The translations under genes and the position numbers were made by a program. From contig JADLFL010000012.1 of the NCBI GenBank assembly GCA_020845575.1, forward strand, positions 1 through 64,000: a DNA stretch of 64,000 bases, given 5' to 3'. This document shows positions 17,169-25,717 of the stretch, piece after piece. Origin of the DNA: Acidobacteriota bacterium. Its GTDB lineage: Bacteria > Acidobacteriota > Vicinamibacteria > Vicinamibacterales > Vicinamibacteraceae. Position 1 is the stretch's first letter; every line of letters starts with the position of its first letter. A model generated the notes under the pieces. It ran no database searches and was not told the DNA's origin. It saw only the letters and a list, made by a program, of their open reading frames with translations.

Positions 17169-17249
17169 CTACCGCTTCTTCGCGGCCTTCTTCGTGGCCT
17201 TCGGAGCGGCCTTCTTCGCCGCGGCCTTCTTGGCTGCCTTCTTCGCCAT
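17169..17249 (-). CDS. Tiny Lys/Ala-rich histone H1-like protein (26 residues)
   Basis: The minus strand from the ATG at 17249 reads MAKKAAKKAAAKK, then AAPKATKKAAKKR and TAG. It is almost only Lys and Ala with one Pro, like the AAKK/PAKK tails of histone-H1-like nucleoid proteins. A near-perfect ribosome-binding site (AGGAGGAAGA) ends immediately before the ATG, strong evidence that this very short frame is translated. The protein would be highly positively charged and could coat DNA or RNA (inference). It stands alone on the minus strand behind an AT-rich region with a TTGACA/TAATCT promoter at 17347-17376. Codon choice is strongly biased to AAG and GCC. Confidence 0.75.
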   Translation of the reverse strand: MAKKAAKKAAAKKAAPKATKKAAKKR

Positions 17250-17346
17250 TCTTCCTCCTAGGTTGGCGGTGCTCGTTCCGTTGCGTTGAGTCGTCATTGA
17301 CCCATCACTACAGGTGGATTGAGCTACCCAGCCTCACACAAGATGT

Positions 17347-17376
17347 AGATTATGGATGAGAAAATTTGCTTGTCAA
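17347..17376 (-). promoter_or_regulatory. Candidate sigma-70-type promoter for the Lys/Ala-rich gene
   Basis: On the minus strand, TTGACA (17376-17371) and TAATCT (17352-17347) are separated by 18 bases, within a markedly AT-rich patch (about 17340-17415) in GC-rich surroundings. It points at the 26-residue gene, whose start is about 100 bases downstream. A second TTGACA lies at 17400-17395. Confidence 0.6.
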
Positions 17377-17459
17377 GCACAATTCCAGCGTGCTTGTCAA
17401 AAAATTTTGCCCATCCGAAATGCGCCCAGGAGGAAGGGGCTAGCGCAAACAGGCGGCCG

Positions 17460-17475
17460 TTGTCAAACTTGACAA
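17460..17475. promoter_or_regulatory. Palindrome TTGTCAA-AC-TTGACAA, possible operator
   Basis: A perfect 7-base inverted repeat with a 2-base spacer. The same half-site TTGTCAA occurs at 17370-17376 and 17394-17400, so four half-sites fall in about 105 bp upstream of the Lys/Ala-rich gene. The TTGACA halves double as -35 elements on the minus strand, so a bound repressor could compete with RNA polymerase (inference). Confidence 0.5.
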
Positions 17476-17476
17476 G

Positions 17477-17770
17477 TTCAAGCGATCGCTTACCGAAAAC
17501 GGCCCGTCACGAACATCGCTTCGACAGCGTGCCCGTAGCGCGTTCACGCGGGTCCTGCACGACATGTGTAAGTGAATACGAACGTGAAAACAAGGAGCCG
17601 GCAACCGGCAATCGGCAAGCCGGCAACCGGGCAGGGAATCGGGACGCGGGACTCAGGAGATCGAATTCGAGACCGTCAAGCGGCGCGTCTCCCGTGCGAG
17701 TGCTTGGTCGCGCCGATGACGGGTGAGGCTGTTCGGCGACAGGGACGCGCGCCGAATGCGTCGGCGAGGC
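17477..17770. other. Intergenic stretch with short direct repeats
   Basis: No supported gene. 17598-17630 contains repeated GGCAA/CCGG units (CCGGCAACCGGCAATCGGCAAG then CCGGCAACCGG), apparently a small local expansion. It lies downstream of ddl, between that gene's stop and the regulatory region of the Lys/Ala-rich gene. Confidence 0.5.
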
Positions 17771-18928
17771 TCAGAACGCCGAGACGCGGAGCTGCTGCTT
17801 CTCGGCGTGGCGTTCGAGCGCGAGTTGGAGGAGGCGATCGACGAGATCGGGATACGCGAGTCCGCTCGCGGCCCACAGCTTGCTGTACATGCTGATCGTC
17901 GTGAAGCCGGGCATCGTGTTGATCTCGTTGACGAACACCTCGCCGCTCTCGCCATCGACGAGGAAGTCGACGCGACTCAGGCCCGCGCCGTCGATCGCGC
18001 GGAACGCGTCGAGGGCCAGCGTCTGCAGCCGCGCTCCGAGGTCGGCGGGCACGTCCGCGGGAATCGCGAGGCGGCTCCCGCTGTCCAGGTACTTCGCCTC
18101 GTAGTCATAGAACTCGCGCGACGGGACGATCTCGCCGGGCACCGATGCGCGCGGCTCGTCGTTGCCGAGCACCGCGACCTCGATCTCTCGCGCGTGCGGC
18201 ACCGCCGCTTCCACCACCACCTTGCGGTCGTACTCGGCGGCGAGCTCGAGCGCGTCTACGAGCGTCTCGACCGTGCGTGCCTTCGAGATGCCCACGCTCG
18301 ACCCGAGATTGGCCGGCTTGACGAACACCGGCAGGCCGAGCGCGTCCGCGAGTTCCTCGGCGACGACGGCCGGTTCCGCGAGGACACGCTGCCGCGACAC
18401 GACGACGTAGGCGCACTGCGGCAGGCCCGCCGCTCCGAACACGCGCTTCATGAGTGCCTTGTCCATGCCGACGGCCGAGGCGAGTACGCCGCAGCCGACG
18501 TACGGCACGTTGGCCAGTTCGAGCAGGCCCTGCACCGTGCCGTCTTCGCCGTGCGGTCCGTGCAGTACCGGGAAGATCGCGTCGAGCCCGACACCCGTGA
18601 CCACGGCGTGCGCCTCGTCATCGCCACGGCCGCGTGACCTGTCGATGGTGAGGATGGTCTCCTCGCTCGGTCGCGCCAGGAGATGAACCTCCCGGCCGGC
18701 GCGCAGCGCCTTCAGCTCGGCGCGCGTCTGCTCGATCACTTCGGAGGCCGACGCGGCGGACGGCGGCTTGTCGGCCAGCGACCACCGGCCGTCCCTGTCG
18801 ATACGGATCGGCACCGCTTCGTAGCGCGCGCGATCCAGGTTGGCCATGACGGCGGCTGCCGAGGCGATCGAGACTTCGTGCTCGCCGGAGCGACCACCGT
18901 AGACAACGCCTACGCGGAGTTTCTTCAA
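17771..18928 (-). CDS. ddl: D-alanine--D-alanine ligase
   Basis: 385 residues with the ATP-grasp layout: VGVVYGGRSGEHEVSIASA at the N-terminus, FPVLHGPHGEDGTVQGLLELA, PYVGCGVLASAVGMDKALMKR, PVFVKPANLGSSVGISKA, and metal-binding EVFVNEINTMPGFTTISMYSKLW near the end. It makes the D-Ala-D-Ala dipeptide for peptidoglycan. The final Met-Tyr-Ser-Lys segment and overall length fit the DdlA-like group. It is divergent from tgt, with a 59-bp gap that must hold both promoters. Confidence 0.96.
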   Translation of the reverse strand: MKKLRVGVVYGGRSGEHEVSIASAAAVMANLDRARYEAVPIRIDRDGRWSLADKPPSAASASEVIEQTRAELKALRAGREVHLLARPSEETILTIDRSRGRGDDEAHAVVTGVGLDAIFPVLHGPHGEDGTVQGLLELANVPYVGCGVLASAVGMDKALMKRVFGAAGLPQCAYVVVSRQRVLAEPAVVAEELADALGLPVFVKPANLGSSVGISKARTVETLVDALELAAEYDRKVVVEAAVPHAREIEVAVLGNDEPRASVPGEIVPSREFYDYEAKYLDSGSRLAIPADVPADLGARLQTLALDAFRAIDGAGLSRVDFLVDGESGEVFVNEINTMPGFTTISMYSKLWAASGLAYPDLVDRLLQLALERHAEKQQLRVSAF

Positions 18929-18987
18929 GGGCTTCGGGTGTCCGAATGTCGGCCGGAATGGCCGGATGGATGCCGTAGTATAGCCGA

Positions 18988-20151
18988 ATGCCCGGCGCCT
19001 TCGCGTTCACGCTGACAGCCCGGGACGGCAAGGCCCGTTCGGGCCGCCTGCAGACGCCTCACGGCGACGTGGAGACGCCGGCTTTCATGCCGGTGGGGAC
19101 GCGCGGTGCCGTCCGCGGGGTCACCCAGCGAACCCTCGAAGAGGCCGGCGCGTCGATCGTCCTCGCCAACACCTATCACCTCTATCTCCGTCCCGGCGAC
19201 GACCTGATCGCCGAACGCGGCGGTCTCCACCGCTTCATCGGCTGGCCGGGCCCGATCCTCACCGACAGCGGCGGCTACCAGATCTTCAGCCTCGGCCCGC
19301 TCGTGAAGATCAGCGAGGCCGGGGCTCGATTCCAGTCACACCACGACGGCTCGCGGCACGAGCTCACGCCCGAACGCGTGGTCGACATCCAGGCGCAACT
19401 CGGACCCGACATCGCGATGGTGCTCGACGAGTGTCTCGCGGCGCCCGCGAGCGAGGCGGCCACGGCGGCGTCACTGGACCTCACTCTCCGCTGGGCGCGG
19501 CGCGCGCGCGACCGGTTCGAGCAGTTGCGGGCCGGGCCGGTCGATGGCGTGACGGTGTCCAACCCCGGCCAGGCGCAGTTCGGCATCGTGCAGGGCGGGA
19601 TCTACCCGCACCTGCGCGAGAAGAGCGCCGCCGCGCTCCGGGCCATCGGGTTCGAGTCGTACGCGATCGGCGGCCTCAGCGTGGGCGAGTCGGTCGAAAC
19701 GATGTACGACGTGGTGGCGCACACGGCGCCGCTCCTGCCCGAGGACACGCCGCGGTACCTGATGGGCACCGGCATGCCCGACGACCTGGTGGAGTGCGTG
19801 GCACGCGGCATCGACATGTTCGACTGCGTGCTGCCGACGCGCAACGCGCGCAACGGCCAGGTATTCACGCCCGACGGTCCGATCAACCTGCGCAACGCCC
19901 GCTTCGCGCGTGACGATCGGCCCATCGACGAGACGTGTCCGTGCGACACCTGCCGCCGTCATTCGCGGGCCTATCTGCGGCACCTGTTCCAGAACCGCGA
20001 GATGAACGGTGGCACGCTCGCAAGTGTCCACAACCTCGTCTTTTACCTTGACACCCTCCGGCGGATCCGACAGGCTATCGGTTTCGGGTCGTTCGAGCAG
20101 TTCAGACAGGATTTTCACCGCCGCTTCTCCCGAACACCCCTGAGTTCCTGA
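18988..20151 (+). CDS. tgt: tRNA-guanine(34) transglycosylase
   Basis: 387 residues. It exchanges G34 for preQ1 in tRNAs with GUN anticodons, on the queuosine pathway. Motifs: FMPVGTRGAVRGVT, ILANTYHLYLRPG-type VLANTYHL, LTDSGGYQIFSL (catalytic Asp), SHHDGSRHELTPE, GIVQGGIY, GGLSVGE, MGTGMPDDLVECVARGIDMFDCVLPTR, and the zinc site CPCDTCRRHSRAYLRHLF. The start is the ATG at 18988 (MPGAFAFTLTARDGKARSG). Its TGA overlaps the yajC ATG. It leads the tgt-yajC-secD-secF cluster seen in many bacteria. Confidence 0.97.
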   Translation: MPGAFAFTLTARDGKARSGRLQTPHGDVETPAFMPVGTRGAVRGVTQRTLEEAGASIVLANTYHLYLRPGDDLIAERGGLHRFIGWPGPILTDSGGYQIFSLGPLVKISEAGARFQSHHDGSRHELTPERVVDIQAQLGPDIAMVLDECLAAPASEAATAASLDLTLRWARRARDRFEQLRAGPVDGVTVSNPGQAQFGIVQGGIYPHLREKSAAALRAIGFESYAIGGLSVGESVETMYDVVAHTAPLLPEDTPRYLMGTGMPDDLVECVARGIDMFDCVLPTRNARNGQVFTPDGPINLRNARFARDDRPIDETCPCDTCRRHSRAYLRHLFQNREMNGGTLASVHNLVFYLDTLRRIRQAIGFGSFEQFRQDFHRRFSRTPLSS

Positions 20152-20507
20152 TGCTTTTTCCGAGTATGTCCGTCCCGTCGTCGCTCGCCATGGCGGCCCC
20201 CGCCGATCCCAACGCGAGCCCCTGGCTGTCGCTGCTGCCCTTCGTCGTCATTCTCGGCATCTTCTACGCCATGGTGCTGCTGCCGATGAAGAGACGGCAG
20301 CAAAAGGTCGCCAACTTCCAGGGTGGCCTGAAGCTGGGCGACAAGGTCATCACCACGGGCGGCATGTACGGCACGATCACGCGTCTCGGGGAGCAGCACG
20401 TACAGTTACAGATCGCCCCCAACGTGCGCATCGACGTGGCCCGCGCGGCCGTCGGCGGTTATCAGGGGCAGGACCCCGTCGTCGTGGCCGAGCAGGGCAA
20501 CGCGTAA
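20151..20507 (+). CDS. yajC: Preprotein translocase subunit YajC
   Basis: 118 residues with one membrane segment (about 25-45, LSLLPFVVILGIFYAMVLLP). The conserved PMKRRQQKVANFQGGLKLGDKVITTGGMYGTI follows, and a short cytoplasmic beta domain. YajC associates with SecDF at the Sec translocon. The start overlaps the tgt stop (TGATG). Internal Met codons at residues 6 and 14 are alternatives. Confidence 0.94.
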   Translation: MLFPSMSVPSSLAMAAPADPNASPWLSLLPFVVILGIFYAMVLLPMKRRQQKVANFQGGLKLGDKVITTGGMYGTITRLGEQHVQLQIAPNVRIDVARAAVGGYQGQDPVVVAEQGNA

Positions 20508-20513
20508 TCCCTC

Positions 20514-22070
20514 ATGACTAGCAACCTTCGCTGGAAGCTGATCGCCATCGTCGCGGTGATCGCGCTGGCCGTCGCGGCCTTCTATCCACCCACGGAAAAG
20601 GTCAGGCTCGGCCTCGACCTGAAGGGCGGTGTCCACCTCGTCCTCCGCGTCCAGACAGACGATGCGCTCAAGGTGGAGACGGAGACGAGCGCGGAACGCC
20701 TCCGTGACGAGCTGTCACGCCAGGGCGTGTCTGTCTCGAACGTCGTCGCCGACGACATCCGGTCGTTCCGCGTGGAAGGCGTGCCGGGTGACCGCGACGC
20801 GGACTTCCGCCGCGTGGCGGAGGAGTGGGTCGGGCAGCTGTTCGACAGGTCCTCGTCGGCGGGTGGGGCGTACACGTTCGCGCTGAAGCCGGCGCAGATC
20901 ACGCGGCTGCGGCAGGACGCCGTGGCGCAGGCGCTGCAGACGATCGAGCGGCGCGTCAACGAACTCGGCGTTGCCGAGCCCATCGTCGCGCCGCACGGCG
21001 ACGGCGACCAGATCCTCGTGCAGATGCCGGGCGTCACCGATGTCTCCCGCGCGAAGGAGATCATCAGGTCGACGGCACTGCTCGAGCTCAAGATCGTCGA
21101 GGACGGTCCGGCTCCCACGCGCGAGTCGCTGCTGGCGTCGCGCGGCGGGCAGGTACCCGGTGACCTCGAGGTCGTGCCCGGCGCGGCGGAGGCCGGCGGC
21201 GTGGGCCCCGTGTACTACCTCGTGAAGCGCGTGGCCGGCATCACGGGCCGCGACCTGCGCAACGCGAAGCCGTCGCTCGACGAGAACAACCAGCCGGCCG
21301 TGTCGTTCTCGCTCAACCAGCAGGGTGCCGACAAGTTCGGTCAGCTCACCGCACAGAACATCGGTCGCCAGCTGGCGATCATCCTGGACGGCCGCGTGCA
21401 GAGCGCGCCGACGATCGAAGGACGCATCTACGACGAGGGCCGGATCTCCGGGTCGTTCACCTCGCAGGAGGTGCAGGACCTGTCGCTCACGCTGCGGTCG
21501 GGCGCGCTGCCGGCCAGCCTCACCTATCTCGAGGAACGCACCGTTGGTCCGTCGCTCGGCGCCGACTCCATCCGCGCCGGCGTGATGGCGTCGCTCATCG
21601 GCCTCGGGTTCGTCACGCTGTTCATGCTCGCGTTCTACAAGTTCTCGGGCGTCAACGCGCTGCTGTCCATCTCGCTCAACCTGGTCATCCTGCTCGGCTT
21701 CATGGCGTACATCGGTGCGGTGATGACGCTGCCGGGGATCGCGGGCTTCATCCTGACGATCGGCATGGGCGTGGACTCCAACGTGCTCATCTTCGAGCGC
21801 ATCAAGGAGGAACTCGGCGCCGGCAAGTCGGCACGCGCGGCGGTGGCCGCCGGGTTCGACCGCGTGTTTCTCACCATTCTCGATACGCACGTGGCGTCGC
21901 TCATCTCGGCGGCGTTCCTGTTCCAGTTCGGCACGGGCCCGATTCGCGGGTTCGCGACCACGCTGTTCTTCGGACTGCTCGCCAATGTGTTCACGGCCGT
22001 GTTCGCGTCGCGGACCCTGTTCGAACTCATCCTGTCGCGCCGTCCGCAGGCCGCGAAGCTGAGCATCTGA
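20514..22070 (+). CDS. secD: Protein translocase subunit SecD
   Basis: 518 residues. The first membrane segment (about 7-24) is followed by RLGLDLKGGVHLVLRVQ, the SecD head signature. A large periplasmic region holds ARRVNELGVAEP-type ERRVNELGV, and the C-terminal five membrane segments open at SLGADSIRAGVMASLIGL with GFILTIGMGVDSNVLIFERIKEE. SecDF uses the proton gradient to pull proteins out of SecYEG. It sits seven bases after yajC and seven before secF. Confidence 0.97.
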   Translation: MTSNLRWKLIAIVAVIALAVAAFYPPTEKVRLGLDLKGGVHLVLRVQTDDALKVETETSAERLRDELSRQGVSVSNVVADDIRSFRVEGVPGDRDADFRRVAEEWVGQLFDRSSSAGGAYTFALKPAQITRLRQDAVAQALQTIERRVNELGVAEPIVAPHGDGDQILVQMPGVTDVSRAKEIIRSTALLELKIVEDGPAPTRESLLASRGGQVPGDLEVVPGAAEAGGVGPVYYLVKRVAGITGRDLRNAKPSLDENNQPAVSFSLNQQGADKFGQLTAQNIGRQLAIILDGRVQSAPTIEGRIYDEGRISGSFTSQEVQDLSLTLRSGALPASLTYLEERTVGPSLGADSIRAGVMASLIGLGFVTLFMLAFYKFSGVNALLSISLNLVILLGFMAYIGAVMTLPGIAGFILTIGMGVDSNVLIFERIKEELGAGKSARAAVAAGFDRVFLTILDTHVASLISAAFLFQFGTGPIRGFATTLFFGLLANVFTAVFASRTLFELILSRRPQAAKLSI

Positions 22071-22077
22071 GGCCGTC

Positions 22078-23061
22078 ATGGAACTGTTCACCAACGCCCA
22101 CTACAACTTCACCAGGTGGCGCTGGCATGCGCTGGCCTTCTCGGCGATTCTCGTCGTGGCCGGCATCGTGCAGACAGCGCGGCTCGGGCTCCCGCTCGGC
22201 ATCGACTTCTCGGGCGGCACGATCGTCATCGCCAAGTTCCAGCAGGCCACGTCCGAAGACACGGTGCGGACCGCGCTCGACAGCATCCCCGGCGAGAAGG
22301 TCGTCCAGCAGTACGGCAATCCCGACGCGCACGAAATCCTGATCCGCCTGCCGCAGGTGGAGCAGACCGAGGAAGGCACGAGTCTCGAGGCCGGTGCGCG
22401 CCAACTCACCGACGCCCTGCGCGCCGCCAACGTCGGCGCGTTCGAGGTGATCAACACCGAGATCGTCGGCCCCGTGATCGGCAAGGACCTGCAGCGCAAG
22501 GGCATCTACGCGACGTTCGCGAGCATCATCGGCATCGCGCTCTACATCGCGTTCCGCTTCAGGCCCTCGTTCGCGATCGGCGCCATCGCGGCCACGCTGC
22601 ACGACGTGATCGTCACGCTCGCGGTGCTGGCCTTCTGCGGCTACGAACTCTCGCTCAACGTCATCGCGGCCATCCTGACCATCACGGGTTACTCCGTGAA
22701 CGACACCATCGTCATCTTCGATCGCGTGCGCGAGAACTTCAGGACCATGCGCGGCGCGGCGCTGGAGCAGCAGGTCAACACGGCGGTCAACCAGACGCTC
22801 AGCCGGACGTTGATCACGGCGGGTACCACGTTCCTGGCCGTGTTCGCGTTGTTCCTCTTGGGCGGCGAGGTGCTCGAAGGCTTCGCCTTCACGATGCTCA
22901 TCGGCATCGTGAGCGGCACCTACTCCACCATCTTCATCGCGTCGGCGATCGCCATCGCGCTCAGCAAGAGCGAAATGAAGCCGTCGGGGCCGGCGCAGGC
23001 GGCCACGCCCGCGCGTGCGGCGGCCGAGCGCGCGCGTCGCCGCGAGCGGCGCAACGCGTAA
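22078..23061 (+). CDS. secF: Protein translocase subunit SecF
   Basis: 327 residues with six membrane segments. It has GIDFSGGTIVIAKF in the periplasmic part, EIVGPVIGKDLQRKGI leading the membrane domain, and ILTITGYSVNDTIVIFDRVREN, the SecF signature. The basic tail ARRRERRNA is cytoplasmic. Partner of the adjacent SecD. Confidence 0.97.
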   Translation: MELFTNAHYNFTRWRWHALAFSAILVVAGIVQTARLGLPLGIDFSGGTIVIAKFQQATSEDTVRTALDSIPGEKVVQQYGNPDAHEILIRLPQVEQTEEGTSLEAGARQLTDALRAANVGAFEVINTEIVGPVIGKDLQRKGIYATFASIIGIALYIAFRFRPSFAIGAIAATLHDVIVTLAVLAFCGYELSLNVIAAILTITGYSVNDTIVIFDRVRENFRTMRGAALEQQVNTAVNQTLSRTLITAGTTFLAVFALFLLGGEVLEGFAFTMLIGIVSGTYSTIFIASAIAIALSKSEMKPSGPAQAATPARAAAERARRRERRNA

Positions 23062-23070
23062 GGACTGCGC

Positions 23071-23883
23071 GTGCCGGTGCTCGCCGCCGCGGCGCTGCTG
23101 GGCGTGGTGCAGGGACTCACGGAGTTCCTGCCCGTGTCGAGCTCCGCGCACCTCATCCTGGCCCGGGCGTTCTTCGGCTGGGACGACAGCGGCTTCGGCC
23201 TCGCGTTCGACGTGGCGACACACGTCGGCACGCTGCTGGCCATCCTCGTCTATTTCCGCGACGACATCCTCGGCATGATCGCGGCGATCCCGCGTGTCTT
23301 CACGGGGACCGACGCGGAGGCGCGCCGTGCGCGCCTCATCGCCATCGGGACCATCCCGGTGGTGATCGTCGGTGCGCTGTGGGCGAGCGCCATCGAGGCG
23401 CACCTGCGCACGCCGCAGGTGGCGGCCGTCGCGCTGGCGGCGGGGTCGATCCTGTTCTTCGTGGTGGAGCGTGTCGGGACGCAGTGGCGCCATGACGACC
23501 GCGGCATGAGCGTCGCGCAGGCGCTCGCGTTCGGCGTCGCACAGACGGCCGCGCTCATCCCCGGCGTGTCGCGATCGGGGTCCACGATCGTGGCGGGCAT
23601 GGCAATGGGATTCACGCGCGCGGCGGCGGCACGATTCGGCTTCCTGCTCGGCATTCCCGCGATCCTGGCGGCGGCGGCCAAGGAAGCGCTCGAACTGCGT
23701 CACGTAGGGGTCGCGCCGGGCGAGACGACGCTGTTCCTCGTGGGTGGCATCACGGCGTTTCTCGTGGGCTATCTCGCCATCAGGTTCTTCATGCGGTATC
23801 TCGGGTCGCACTCGCTGGCCGTGTTCGCGTGGTATCGCCTCGCGCTCGCGGCGGCCGTCGTGGTCTGGCTCTTCCCACGCTGA
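23071..23883 (+). CDS. uppP: Undecaprenyl-diphosphatase UppP (BacA)
   Basis: 270 residues, about eight membrane segments. It has both family motifs: GVVQGLTEFLPVSSSAHLIL near the N-terminus and PGVSRSGSTIVAGMAMG. It recycles undecaprenyl pyrophosphate to the carrier lipid used for cell wall and O-antigen; this family can give bacitracin tolerance. The start is a GTG ten bases after secF, so it is probably part of the same transcript, an unusual but sensible partner to the envelope export genes. Confidence 0.95.
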   Translation: MPVLAAAALLGVVQGLTEFLPVSSSAHLILARAFFGWDDSGFGLAFDVATHVGTLLAILVYFRDDILGMIAAIPRVFTGTDAEARRARLIAIGTIPVVIVGALWASAIEAHLRTPQVAAVALAAGSILFFVVERVGTQWRHDDRGMSVAQALAFGVAQTAALIPGVSRSGSTIVAGMAMGFTRAAAARFGFLLGIPAILAAAAKEALELRHVGVAPGETTLFLVGGITAFLVGYLAIRFFMRYLGSHSLAVFAWYRLALAAAVVVWLFPR

Positions 23884-23884
23884 C

Positions 23885-24547
23885 GTGTGGAACTACCTGC
23901 AGCGACGGTTCGTGGCGGGCTTCTTCGTCACGGTCCCGCTCGCCCTCAGCATCGCGGCGCTGATCTGGATCTTCGGGATCGCCGACGATCTCACGTCGCC
24001 GATCGTCGAGCAGGTCTTCGGTCGGCGCGTGCCGGGCCTCGGCATCGCGGTGACGGCGGCGGGTATTCTGATCGTCGGGTTCTTCGCGGCCAACGTCATC
24101 GGTCGCCGTCTGCTGCAGCGCGCGGAACACTACCTGATGCTCGTGCCGTTGTTCCGCTCGATCTACGCGCCGGTGAAGCAGCTCGTGTGGGCGTTCAATC
24201 CGCAGAACGACTCGGGCTTCAAGCGCGTGGTACTCGTGGAGGAGCCGCAGCGCGGGATGGTGCTCGGGTTCCTCACGCGCGAGATCACGGTGCCGGACGC
24301 CGACGGTCGTCCCGAACCCTGGGTGGCCGTCTATGTCCCGACCAACCACCTCTACCTTGGCGACGTGCTGCTGTATCGGCGCGACCGCGTGCGCTACCCG
24401 GACATCACGGTCGAGGAAGGTGTGCGCGTGTTCCTCACCGGCGGCATGGCACTGCCCCCCGACGTGCACGCGCACGTCGACCCTGCTCGGCAGCGTGGGC
24501 CGGATGCCGGATCGGATGTCGGGGCAAACCCCTCGTCCGACGTCTGA
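23885..24547 (+). CDS. DUF502 family membrane protein
   Basis: About 220 residues. Two N-terminal membrane segments (RRFVAGFFVTVPLALSIAAL and GLGIAVTAAGILIVGFFAAN) precede the DUF502 core: RRLLQRAEHYLMLVPLFRSIYAPVKQ, GFKRVVLVEEPQRGMVLGFLT, VYVPTNHLYLGDVLL, VEEGVRVFLTGGMALP. Function is unknown; relatives are predicted envelope proteins. The GTG start at 23885 overlaps the spacer directly after the uppP stop (2 bases between), which fixes it as a coupled gene. The Asp/Gly/Ser tail is low-complexity. Confidence 0.88.
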   Translation: MWNYLQRRFVAGFFVTVPLALSIAALIWIFGIADDLTSPIVEQVFGRRVPGLGIAVTAAGILIVGFFAANVIGRRLLQRAEHYLMLVPLFRSIYAPVKQLVWAFNPQNDSGFKRVVLVEEPQRGMVLGFLTREITVPDADGRPEPWVAVYVPTNHLYLGDVLLYRRDRVRYPDITVEEGVRVFLTGGMALPPDVHAHVDPARQRGPDAGSDVGANPSSDV

Positions 24548-24572
24548 CCGCGCGCCGCGTTCACGTCCGCTT

Positions 24573-24601
24573 TTGACAGGCGCGTGCCGCGCGACTACTA
24601 T
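24573..24601 (+). promoter_or_regulatory. Candidate sigma-70 promoter (distal) for tonB
   Basis: TTGACA (24573-24578) and TACTAT (24596-24601) with a 17-base spacer, about 230 bases before the tonB start. It would give a leader of ~220 nt. Confidence 0.5.
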
Positions 24602-24743
24602 CGGCGGCCTGTGATCTCAGGGCGGCGAGGCTGGGCCGGGTCGTGCGCCGGGCGGTCGAGGTGCTGGCGAGGGTCGGAGAGAAAGTTCACGAGCGCGTGA
24701 TCCGATTCTCGGGAACCGGTGTCAAAGAAGGCATCGGAGTTCG

Positions 24744-24773
24744 TTGACACTGTTTTTTTGCTGTCGCTATAAT
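24744..24773 (+). promoter_or_regulatory. Consensus sigma-70 promoter (proximal) for tonB-exbB-exbD
   Basis: Perfect TTGACA (24744-24749) and perfect TATAAT (24768-24773) separated by 18 bases, including a T7 run. It lies 55 bases before the tonB start codon, in front of a strong ribosome-binding site (TAGGAGGA, 24813-24820). Full-consensus boxes are rare in such GC-rich DNA. Confidence 0.75.
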
Positions 24774-24827
24774 CGCCGCCTCACGACGGGAAGTCATCGC
24801 GTCTGTGGTCGGTAGGAGGACAGGCCA

Positions 24828-25571
24828 GTGCCGAAAGACATGTTCGGGGACGTGGTCGAACCGTCAATCAAGGTCGGTTCGCAGAAGTGGTACACGGTTC
24901 CCGTCTCGATTCTTGTGCACCTGCTCATCGTCGGGAGCGTGGTGCTGATCCCGCTCATGGCGCTCGATGCGTTGCCGGAGGTGAGCGGGAGCATGACGGC
25001 GTTCGTGGGTGCGCCACCGCCACCGCCACCGCCGCCGCCACCACCGCCGCCGCCACCCGCGGCGGCCGCGCCGGCCCCGACGCCGACGACAGTGAGCAAT
25101 CCGAACGCGGCCCCCATCGAGCCGCCGAAGGAAATCAAGCCCGAAGCTCCCGCACCGCCGCCGGCCAACGTGGGCGTGGGCGTGCCGGGTGGCGTCGAAG
25201 GCGGCATTCCTGGTGGTGCGCTCGGCGGCGTCGTCGGCGGCCTGCCGTCAGCCCCGCCGCCGCCGCCCCCACCGCCGCCGGCGGCTCCGGTGCGCGTCGG
25301 CGGTGCCATCGCGCCGCCCAAGCAACTGCGACGCGTCAACCCCATCTACCCGCAGATCGCACAGTCGGCGCGCGTGTCGGGTGTCGTGATCATCGAGGCC
25401 ACCATCGGGACCAACGGCAAGGTGCAGAACGCGCGGGTGTTGCGCAGCATCCCGTTGCTCGATCAGGCGGCGCTCGATGCGGTGAAGCAGTGGGAGTACA
25501 CACCGACGCTGCTCAATAACGTGCCGGTTCCGGTCATCATGACCGTCACGGTGAACTTTACGTTGCAGTAG
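24828..25571 (+). CDS. tonB: TonB-type energy transducer with two polyproline tracts
   Basis: 247 residues, GTG start placed seven bases after TAGGAGGA. One membrane anchor (about 22-44, YTVPVSILVHLLIVGSVVLIPLM), then a periplasmic linker with 15 consecutive prolines (about 63-77), an EPPKEIKPEAPAPPP stretch, a Gly/Val-rich GGVEGGIPGGALGG segment and nine more prolines. The C-terminal TonB domain (~165-247) has LRRVNPIYPQIAQSARVSGVV, IGTNGKVQNARVLRSIPLLDQAALDAVKQWEYTP. It transmits proton-motive force from ExbB/ExbD to outer-membrane receptors. The proline runs probably need EF-P for translation. Confidence 0.93.
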   Translation: MPKDMFGDVVEPSIKVGSQKWYTVPVSILVHLLIVGSVVLIPLMALDALPEVSGSMTAFVGAPPPPPPPPPPPPPPPAAAAPAPTPTTVSNPNAAPIEPPKEIKPEAPAPPPANVGVGVPGGVEGGIPGGALGGVVGGLPSAPPPPPPPPPAAPVRVGGAIAPPKQLRRVNPIYPQIAQSARVSGVVIIEATIGTNGKVQNARVLRSIPLLDQAALDAVKQWEYTPTLLNNVPVPVIMTVTVNFTLQ

Positions 25572-25717
25572 TCCCCTGGGTTCCCGCCCTCCGCGATCGG
25601 GGGCGGGCGCCTGTCAGTCAAGAACAGCACGATCGATCGTGATCGACATGAACGATCTGCGGGTGCGTTGCCGGAAGGCAGCGTCCCGGGCAGTCATCCC
25701 CGGAGGGGTGGAGCGCA

